This document shows positions 1 to 7,700 of a DNA stretch of 64,000 nt, in pieces. The position numbers and the translations under genes are program-made. The notes under the pieces are model-generated. The model was not told the origin of the DNA. It was given only the letters and a program-made list of their open reading frames with translations, and did not search any database. This DNA comes from Bacteroidales bacterium UBA5072. GTDB taxonomy: Bacteria > Bacteroidota > Bacteroidia > Bacteroidales > UBA10428. Every line of letters starts with the position of its first letter. Within the stretch, counting starts at the first letter, position 1. Location: positions 51,484 to 115,483 of the forward strand of contig DIAS01000136.1 in the NCBI GenBank assembly GCA_002415855.1. The letters are read 5' to 3'.

Positions 1-2
1 TA

Positions 3-10
3 TACATTTG
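3..10 (+). promoter_or_regulatory. Promoter -7 element of rpsP
   Basis: TACATTTG fits the Bacteroidota -7 consensus TAnnTTTG. It lies 41 bases before the rpsP start codon, so a transcript would have a leader of roughly 35 bases. The -33 TTG element would lie outside the window. Confidence 0.6.
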
Positions 11-51
11 CAAGCTCAAATTAAAAGTAGGTTTATTATTTAATTAGTTGT

Positions 52-666
52 ATGCCCGTAAAAATCAGATTATCGAAAAAAGGCCGTAAAAAGTTGCCTT
101 ACTACCACATTGTGGTAGCAGATAGCAGGGCGCCACGTGATGGTAAGTTTGTTGAAAGGATTGGTTTATACAATCCCCAGACTAATCCTGCTACTATTGA
201 ATTAAATTTTGATAGAGCATTAGATTGGTTACAAAAGGGCGCTCAACCTACTGACACCTGTAGGGCTATTTTATCAGAACAAGGTGTTATGATGAAGAAG
301 CATCTCCTCGAAGGAGCGAAAAAGGGTGCTTTTTCTGCAGAAGAGGCTGAATCACGCTACCAGAAATGGTTTAGCGAAAAGGAAGCCAAATTGAAAACGC
401 AGGTCGATAAAATTTCCAAAGGCAAAGCCGAGGAAAGTAAAAAACGACTGGAAGCTGAATCAAAAGTAAAAGAGGCAAAGGCACAGGAAGTTGCAAAGAA
501 ACTGAAAGCACAGTCTGAGGAAGCCGCTGCAGCTGAAAAGGAAACAGCTGAAGCAGAAACAGAAGCAGCAGCCGAAGAAAAGACTGAAGCGCCTGCAGCC
601 GAAAAGCCGGTAGCGAAAGCACCTGAAAATCAGGTTGAAAGCGAAGAAGCATCATCAGATCAGTAA
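52..666 (+). CDS. rpsP: 30S ribosomal protein S16 with long C-terminal extension
   Basis: Small-subunit ribosomal protein needed for 30S assembly. Residues 1 to about 80 form the S16 core, starting MPVKIRLSKKGRKK and including the YNPQT segment. The family is usually 80-90 residues; this protein has 204. The extra ~120 residues are a Lys/Glu/Ala-rich, probably helical or disordered tail, a feature often seen in Bacteroidota S16. The ATG follows a good promoter and has no Shine-Dalgarno. rimM follows 63 bases downstream on the same strand, the classic rpsP-rimM pairing of a ribosomal protein with a 30S maturation factor. Confidence 0.97.
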   Translation: MPVKIRLSKKGRKKLPYYHIVVADSRAPRDGKFVERIGLYNPQTNPATIELNFDRALDWLQKGAQPTDTCRAILSEQGVMMKKHLLEGAKKGAFSAEEAESRYQKWFSEKEAKLKTQVDKISKGKAEESKKRLEAESKVKEAKAQEVAKKLKAQSEEAAAAEKETAEAETEAAAEEKTEAPAAEKPVAKAPENQVESEEASSDQ

Positions 667-729
667 TAGCCTGGGAGCATTCAAGCCTCCTCCTGGTTTA
701 GCAGTTTTGTTTAACGGTAATAAGTTCTG

Positions 730-1251
730 ATGATTAAGAAGAACGATTGTATACTGTTGGGCACGCTGACCAAGCCACATGGTACAAAAGGGTCAGTAAT
801 CCTTTGGTTTAAAGATCTGAAAGCTGAAGACATCAAAGAAAGGGGAACAGTATTCATCGAAATAGATGGACTGCTGGTCCCTTTTTTTATTGAAAGCCTC
901 TTGGAAAAATCGGCGGACGCCGCCATCCTTAAGCTCAAAGGAATTAATTCAGAGTCGCAGGTAAAAGGATTTTCAGGTTGTCATGTGTTTGTTCGGACTG
1001 ATCAGATCAGGCAGAGAAAAAAATCAGGAACAGTGATCCTGTCATTAAAGGGCTATAAAATCAGGGACATTCGCCTGGGTGATATCGGGATCGCCGGAGA
1101 CATTGAGGATATTGCCAATAATCCCTTGTTGCAGGTTTTACGAGAGGACAAGGAATACCTCGTCCCGTTTCATACGGATATTATACTGGAGATCAGGGAT
1201 AAGGAAAAACTGATTGTGATCGAAGCTCCGGAAGGCTTGTTTGAATTGTAA
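730..1251 (+). CDS. rimM: Ribosome maturation factor RimM
   Basis: RimM (173 residues, normal length) binds S19 in the 30S head and assists late 16S rRNA processing. The N-terminal RimM domain holds the typical LGTLTKPHGTKG segment near residues 10-21, and the C-terminal half is a PRC-barrel ending in APEGLFEL. It lies just after rpsP on the same strand and is probably cotranscribed. The convergent creatininase-family gene ends 37 bases downstream. Confidence 0.95.
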   Translation: MIKKNDCILLGTLTKPHGTKGSVILWFKDLKAEDIKERGTVFIEIDGLLVPFFIESLLEKSADAAILKLKGINSESQVKGFSGCHVFVRTDQIRQRKKSGTVILSLKGYKIRDIRLGDIGIAGDIEDIANNPLLQVLREDKEYLVPFHTDIILEIRDKEKLIVIEAPEGLFEL

Positions 1252-1288
1252 GAGTACAAAGTGACCGGTGACAGGCAGAGGTTTAAAA

Positions 1289-2053
1289 TCACCTGTAAAT
1301 ATCATTGGAATCAGTGGTTCCAAATTCAACCAGAAAGTCAGTAATCTTATCCGTTATGGTTTCCAGGTATTTCTCTCCTTTTTCGGCAGATGCTTTTTTA
1401 GGATTGCCTATACCGGTATCCTGAGTTACCTGTGTCCAGGATCGGGGAAACCAAACCCATCCTTCGTTTCTGGCAGAAAAGCGGGGAACTTTGGCATCAC
1501 CTGATCCAGCTTCCCGCAGGGGCAGTACCAGGTCCGGTACAATGTACATCATGATGCTGGTTTCCATTTCATTGGCATGATCTCCTTCTTCTTCGAAGAA
1601 TTGCTTAAGCGGTACCACCTCGTACCAGTTTAGCTGAGCAATAAAAATCTCCGGGAATTTCGGTTGAATCTCCCGGATCAGCATTTTAAAATCATTACCG
1701 CCATGTCCGTTGAAGATCACCAGCTTTGAAACATTATGGTTGGAAAGGCTCATCAATACGTCTTCCACTATTTTATACATGGTGCTGGGGTTCATGTTCA
1801 TGGTCATGTATATATCCAGCTGACTGGTATTGACTCCAAAGGGAATGACAGGCAGTACCGCCGCATGAACTCCTTTTTCCCAGGCTTTTTCAGCCGCTTT
1901 TGCAGCAATATACTCAGTTTCCATGTTGTCGGTTCCGTATGGAAGATGATAATTATGGGCTTCAGTTGCTCCCCAGGGTAAAATGGCCATATCATATTGC
2001 TGGTTTTGGACTGTTTTCCATTGCGTCTGACTCAGGATATAGGGTACTGACAT
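1289..2053 (-). CDS. Creatininase-family amidohydrolase
   Basis: A 254-residue metal-dependent hydrolase of the creatininase family (PF02633), which also includes mycofactocin and formamide-type amidases; the true substrate cannot be told from sequence. Metal-ligand motifs are visible: E31 and H33 in GATEAH, D42 in YGTDN, the His of NGHGGND near residue 120, and the acidic GDHANEMETS segment. There is no signal peptide, so it should be cytoplasmic. It is a single gene between rimM and a T9SS cargo gene, with no neighbour that hints at a substrate. The start is an ATG at 2053. Confidence 0.85.
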   Translation of the reverse strand: MSVPYILSQTQWKTVQNQQYDMAILPWGATEAHNYHLPYGTDNMETEYIAAKAAEKAWEKGVHAAVLPVIPFGVNTSQLDIYMTMNMNPSTMYKIVEDVLMSLSNHNVSKLVIFNGHGGNDFKMLIREIQPKFPEIFIAQLNWYEVVPLKQFFEEEGDHANEMETSIMMYIVPDLVLPLREAGSGDAKVPRFSARNEGWVWFPRSWTQVTQDTGIGNPKKASAEKGEKYLETITDKITDFLVEFGTTDSNDIYR

Positions 2054-2166
2054 AGGGGTTATTATTTTATTTGTAAAAATAGGTGTTTTATGCTCATGGT
2101 GGCTATTTTAGAACTGACCAATAATAATTTTGATTTTTTTTAGTTAGCATTGTAAAAAAGTTACGG

Positions 2167-3531
2167 ATGATCTTGAAAAGAATTCGAAGCTTATGGATTA
2201 TACTTCATGTCATCACCGGGTACCTGAATGCACAGGTTTATTCTCCGGCGGCCAATGACTCCTTTGCTGCGTCATATAATCCTCCGGGGGGGACGGACAT
2301 GGTATTTGTTTTTAACCTTCCGGCCTACAACACCGGGATCAATGCTTCCATAACCGCTGTATCGGTGGACCGACTTTCAGGCTGGTCATTTCAGTGGTCG
2401 GTTTACAATCCTTCAGCGGGAATTTATCAGGCTGTCCCGGGATCAATAACCGGATGGTTTTCAGAGATTGATACCATTACAGTATCCTCAGGATATCAGG
2501 TGGTTATGACAAAGGGTGCCTCGACGAATGTTTACCGGGTTTGGGTCGTGATCAATGACCTGGATGTATTTATAACCAACAAGGATGAGCATGATAAGCT
2601 GCTTTTCAGTTATTACAATTGTTCATCCCTTGATTTACGCGCTGACACAACAAGGGTACCCTTGTTTTATTATAATCCGGGTACCAGGGAAAGAATAATT
2701 GTTAACGTTACCTATACCATCCGATGGTCGGTGGATAATCCTGAGGCTTCGGTACCCCCGAATAAACTGATTACCAGGGTTACTAATCCGCCTTACGAGG
2801 ACACCTGGTATACAATAAAGCTGAGTGATCCCTATGGAATGGAACGGTACGACTCGGTATTCTTCGAATCCATACGCTCAAAGGCAGTTCTGGCGGCGCC
2901 AGAATACATCGATCTGAGCGATGCAACGGTATATCCTGAAAATTATGGAAATTATTACAACGACGATACTTACTCAGCTCCCGGAAAATTCCGGTTTGAT
3001 GTTTCAGGGTCTAAAAATATGGCCAGTTATTCGATTGATTTTGGCGACGGTGAGGAATTTGCTTCGGATGCCGATTCACTAAACCTGGTTCACGAGTATG
3101 AAAAACCCGGGATATACAAGGTGGTACTTACCACAAAGTCGGATAAACCCGATGAATGTATCGATTCAATCTCTGCAGAAGTTAAGCTCAATTATGCAAA
3201 ATTCATGCTGCCAAATGTGTTCACACCAAATGAGGACGGAGACAACGACTTGCTTTCGCTTGAAAAAAGCAATGATGCTTTCCGCAGTGAAGATGTATCA
3301 GTACTTACCATTGAAATTGCTATTTACGACCGGGCAGGACTAAAAGTCCATGATTATTCAGGCAATATCAGGGACTGGAAAGGTTGGGACGGGATGATCA
3401 GGAATTCGAACCGCAAGGCACCGGAAGGCATCTATTTCTATGTCATTTCGGTTTTACATGCTTATGAGGATAACATCAACCCGATTAACAGAGATATTAT
3501 GAAGGGATTTATTCATTTATACAGGGATTAA
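2167..3531 (+). CDS. Secreted protein with type B T9SS sorting domain (gliding-motility C-terminal domain)
   Basis: A 454-residue exported protein. Residues 1-22 look like a signal peptide ending in NAQ. The middle is beta-rich with one PKD-like motif, DFGDGE, at residues 291-296. From residue 348 (LPNVFTPNEDGDND) the C-terminus matches the gliding motility-associated / CHU_C domain, with the WDG and GIYFY signatures. This is the type B signal recognised by the T9SS, often in partnership with a PorP/SprF protein. The function of the body is unknown. It is followed 13 bases later by an HD-domain gene on the same strand. Confidence 0.85.
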   Translation: MILKRIRSLWIILHVITGYLNAQVYSPAANDSFAASYNPPGGTDMVFVFNLPAYNTGINASITAVSVDRLSGWSFQWSVYNPSAGIYQAVPGSITGWFSEIDTITVSSGYQVVMTKGASTNVYRVWVVINDLDVFITNKDEHDKLLFSYYNCSSLDLRADTTRVPLFYYNPGTRERIIVNVTYTIRWSVDNPEASVPPNKLITRVTNPPYEDTWYTIKLSDPYGMERYDSVFFESIRSKAVLAAPEYIDLSDATVYPENYGNYYNDDTYSAPGKFRFDVSGSKNMASYSIDFGDGEEFASDADSLNLVHEYEKPGIYKVVLTTKSDKPDECIDSISAEVKLNYAKFMLPNVFTPNEDGDNDLLSLEKSNDAFRSEDVSVLTIEIAIYDRAGLKVHDYSGNIRDWKGWDGMIRNSNRKAPEGIYFYVISVLHAYEDNINPINRDIMKGFIHLYRD

Positions 3532-3544
3532 TAAGCCATTTGCC

Positions 3545-4114
3545 ATGATACCATCAAGGGAAACTGCCTTTTCATTACTGCAGCGCTACAATCAAAGCGA
3601 TAGCCTGATCAGGCACGCACTATCCGTTGAGGCAGTGATGAGACACTTTGCTTCCATCCTGCATGAGGATATTGAAAAATGGGGAATTATCGGGCTCATT
3701 CATGACCTGGATTATGAAAAGTATCCGGAGAAGCACTGCACCATGACAAAAAAGATACTTGAAGAAGAACATTGGCCGGACGATTATATCCGGTCGGTTA
3801 TGAGTCATGGCTGGGGTATATGTTCAGATACAGAACCAGTACACATCATGGAGAAGGTACTGTTTACCATTGATGAACTGACAGGCCTTGTTACTGCCTC
3901 TGTATTAATCAGGCCTTCAAAATCCATCTTTGAACTGGAGGTCAGCTCTGTGAAAAAGAAATGGAATTTAAAGAATTTTGCAGCCGGCGCCAACCGGGAG
4001 ATCATAGAAAAAGGAGCCGCCATGACAGGCAAAGACCTGGATTTTATCATCCAGGAAACAATTAATGGAATGAAAACAGTTGCCAATGCTATTGGCCTGC
4101 AGGGAACAGCTTAG
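3545..4114 (+). CDS. HD-domain phosphohydrolase-like protein
   Basis: A 189-residue protein of the HDIG/HD type. Metal-site residues visible are H24 (RHALSVE) and the H53-D54 pair in LIHDLDYEKYPEKH, the signature of small HD hydrolases that act on nucleotides or phosphate esters. The substrate is not known. It starts 13 bases after the T9SS cargo gene and may share its transcript, though a functional link is not evident. It converges with the DUF1761 gene, leaving only 8 bases between the stop codons. Confidence 0.8.
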   Translation: MIPSRETAFSLLQRYNQSDSLIRHALSVEAVMRHFASILHEDIEKWGIIGLIHDLDYEKYPEKHCTMTKKILEEEHWPDDYIRSVMSHGWGICSDTEPVHIMEKVLFTIDELTGLVTASVLIRPSKSIFELEVSSVKKKWNLKNFAAGANREIIEKGAAMTGKDLDFIIQETINGMKTVANAIGLQGTA

Positions 4115-4122
4115 GTTGCCGT

Positions 4123-4527
4123 TCATTGCCACACGCCAATAATCCCTCCGGCCACAACATAAGTAACTGCCTGATAACCGGCATTGATCAGATAAAGCTT
4201 AAGTGATCTGCCTTCAAAAAGATAAAGTACACCAAGAGAGGCAGCAACCCAGCCTATACCCGCAAGGCCTCCATATACCATTCCCATAACTAATCCGGCC
4301 TCTGTTCCAAGAAACGCGGCCAGATTAAAACTAATGATCAGTGTCAGCAAGAAGGAAAGCCCAAATGTCCTGACCATATTGGCTTGTTTAATTTTTTTCT
4401 GCGTCAATCCTGCTTCTTTCATCCAGATGTCACCCAAAAAAAAGGGAGCGTACCAGAGATAGCCGATCAGAAAGGTCGAAAGGGCAGCTACCACCACTGC
4501 AAGGTAATTGATTTGTCCAAGATCCAT
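4123..4527 (-). CDS. DUF1761 family membrane protein
   Basis: A 134-residue integral membrane protein with about four hydrophobic helices. The N-terminal helix carries GYLWYAPFFLGDIWMKEAG, typical of DUF1761 (PF08570). No function is established for the family. It is monocistronic, with an ATG start at 4527, and is divergent from the giant secreted protein gene across a 202-base intergenic region. Confidence 0.8.
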   Translation of the reverse strand: MDLGQINYLAVVVAALSTFLIGYLWYAPFFLGDIWMKEAGLTQKKIKQANMVRTFGLSFLLTLIISFNLAAFLGTEAGLVMGMVYGGLAGIGWVAASLGVLYLFEGRSLKLYLINAGYQAVTYVVAGGIIGVWQ

Positions 4528-4634
4528 GGTTTCAATATTATCAGGTTATAATCTCTTCAGAGAAAAAACACAACATGGGTAAAATTGTTCAGACAAGATC
4601 GATTTAACTCCCTTGCTTCATCATTCCCAATACG

Positions 4635-4666
4635 CCATTCGTCAACGATTTGAAACCATTCGTCAA
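4635..4666 (+). promoter_or_regulatory. Tandem direct repeat resembling a LytTR/AlgR-type binding site
   Basis: Two perfect copies of CCATTCGTCAA lie at 4635-4645 and 4656-4666, a period of 21 bases, i.e. two helical turns. AlgR, a LytTR-domain regulator, recognises CCGTTCGTC, one base different from CCATTCGTC, and LytTR proteins typically bind direct repeats with this period. The pair ends 63 bases before the probable start of the 1923-residue protein. I did not find the pair elsewhere in the window. Confidence 0.5.
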
Positions 4667-4729
4667 AAAAATCGTATACCCCGGAGCGAAAAAGTCACGT
4701 CAGGCGAAATAATTACGATAGGAACGGGT

Positions 4730-7700
4730 ATGAGGGGCACAAGAACAAAACTACTAATTGCAACCACGTTATTCGCAAGCTCGTTCTCGCTAAAGGTTAC
4801 GGGTCAGTGCGCACTGATCACCGACAATTACAGCGGACAAGTAGCCGGAAGCGTTTGTGCCCCTGTTAATCTTAACATGGATGTCCGCTATAAATTTATT
4901 CTGCCGGTTGATCCTTCCAAGGTACAGATTCTTTATGTTTGGAATGACGGTACGGGAGCTACAACACTCATTCCGGCCGTATCACAGGGTGATACGGTAT
5001 TTACAGCTACCGCTACTCATGTTTATCCTCCGGCGGACCAGTGTTCCTATACAGCGGAGGCTTATGTGGTTTATGATGGTGTGCAGTGTGTCAGCAGCAG
5101 CAGGCAGGAGCAGACATTCAGCGCATGGGCAAGGGATAATCAAAACGGTGCGGTCATTATTACAGATCCGGTAATTGCACAGTTTTGTGAGGGAGAAGAT
5201 ATCATTGATGTACGCTTTACAGACAATTCCACTTTTAACTGCAATACTGGCATTGAGCCCGACAAGCCCAACAGGATTACCCGCTGGGTGCAGTTCATTT
5301 ATGGTACCACTACAATCGGAGGTGACCGCATTCCCAATGTTACCATCAGGGATCCTCTCGGGAATGTGTTTCAGATGACAGATGCAGCCGGCAACTCACT
5401 GGGTCCGGTGGCAGGGCCGATTGTTGAGATTCCCATACCGGCAGACGGTCCTACGGAAATATCATGGCCAATCAGCGCTCCGGCGGGAGGCATTGCCGGG
5501 GATATCTTTGAAATCACTTTGCGAAACTGGAATATCTGCAACCCCTATGACAGGAATCCCTTTGATGCTATACCCCCGACGGATCTGATTGATGGCGACA
5601 ATGATCCGATAACCACAACTGCGCTCATTGAAATTATTACCACGCCGCCGGTCATTACCAATCCCTCTCTGGAGTTCTGCGCAGGCAGTCCCATTAATCT
5701 GACCCTGTCCACTTCGGGAGGCAATGTGAACTGGTACGCAGACCAGGCTCTCACCAATTATCTTCACACAGGCAGTAATTTTGATCCTACGGGTGCTCCG
5801 ACCTATGTCGATAACAGCGTGGGAGGTACTTATTCCTACTGGGTAACCGAGAGCATTGGTGCTTGTGCAAGTGCTCCCAGTAAAATCTCATTCCAGATAT
5901 TTGATACTCCGGCACCGGCACCGGATGCCGGGCCGGATACGGCAATATGTGACGATGAATACACCCTGCATGGAAATACCCCGGTTATTGGTACAGGTTC
6001 CTGGGCCACAACTGGCGGGGCCATTATTGATGATCCAGGGAATCCGGTCACACAGGTTCATAACCTGTCGCCCGGCCCGAATCTTTTCCGGTGGACCATT
6101 ACCAATGGTCCCTGTGTATCCGTTGATGAAATCATCATAACCAGGGACCTGCAGCCAGATCAGGCTTCTGCGGGAACCAACCAGGCATTTTGTGATAACA
6201 ATTCCGCATCCTTGCACGCCAACACACCAACGAACAACGGAACCGGCACCTGGTCCGTATTGACCGGAAATGCCACATTCAGCAATATTCATAATCCTTC
6301 GGCTATTGCCAGCAATCTTTCGGGCGGATCAAATACGCTGGTGTGGACCATTACCAGCCAATATGGTGTTTGCCTTACAACAAGCGATGCCATGGATGTC
6401 ATGCGTGATCTGACACCTGATCCAGCCCAGGCAGGTCCTGACCGGGGAGTTTGTGATTCACTGGTTGTTAATCTGGCAGGCCTGCAGGCAGGCAATGGCG
6501 GGACCGGAACCTGGGGTGTTGTATCCGGAAGCGGGATTTTGGCAGATATGCATTCACCGGTCACCGGCGTATCTAATTTATCAATTGGAAACAATCAGTT
6601 CCGTTGGACGGTTGTGAGCCAGTATGGCATTTGTCCGGGAAGTACCGATAATGTAACCATCACACGTGATGTTGCCCCTGCTCCTGCTTTTGCAGGGATG
6701 GATCAGAACCTTTGCAGCTCCGTAACATCGCCCCTCGGGGCAAATAATGCAACAGTAGGCACAGGGACCTGGAGCGTAATCACCAATCCATCCGGGATAG
6801 CTCCTGTGTTCGTGCCGGGTGCAGGCAGCCCGAATACAACAGTGCAGATCCTGCCCGGGAACGAAGGTATTTATGAGTTTTTATGGACCATCATCAACGG
6901 CAGTTGCCGAACATCAGATACCCTCCGGGTTGATTTCGGATTGCCTGTTCCACCAGCCGATGCAGGTCCGGATGATATTGTGTGCGGAACATCTGCTGAG
7001 CTTAACGGCAATAACCCGGGTATTGGTACCGGCACCTGGTTGAAGATAACCGGCCCCGGGAATGTGTCCTTTTTACCGGGGGAACATGCCAGAGCCGCCT
7101 TTGCGCAGATCAATGCGGGTGAAGAGGCTACATATACCTACGAATGGCGGATTACCAGCGGGTCTTGTCCGCCAAGTGCTGATTTAGTCGAGATTCTGTA
7201 TAAACCCATGCCTGGGATCCCTGGTGCATCAGCTGTTGAAAGATGCGGAGCGGGATCTGTCACCTTAAATTCAACATTGGGGACCAACGGCGATGCCAAC
7301 CGCTGGTTTGAGAATTCATCAGGTGGTGCAGTATTGTTTGAGGGCAACACCTTTGTAACTCCTCCGTTGAGCTCGGGTGCTGATTACTGGGTGGCAAGCT
7401 ATGACAGCACCACTGGTTGTGAGAGCTTTCGCAGGCAGGTACAGGCTGCGATAAACCCGGTGCCTGATATGCCGGTGGTATCGGATATACAACATTGCGG
7501 TCCAATCAGCGTGACTATCCCTGCAACGGTCGGGACTGGCGGGAACACAAACCGATGGTACGATTCAGCCACAGGGGGGAATCTTCTTGCTCAGTCGGTG
7601 TCCCTGACGACGCCGGTACTGACAGGTCCGATGTCCTATTGGGTGAGCAGTTACAATGATACGACAGGCTGTGAAAGCAACCGGGAAATGGTTACTGTCC

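Noticed and set aside
4613..4729. Upstream extension of the giant gene
   Set aside because: It would cover the LytTR-like repeat and place 39 charged residues before a normal signal peptide; the ATG at 4730 is better.
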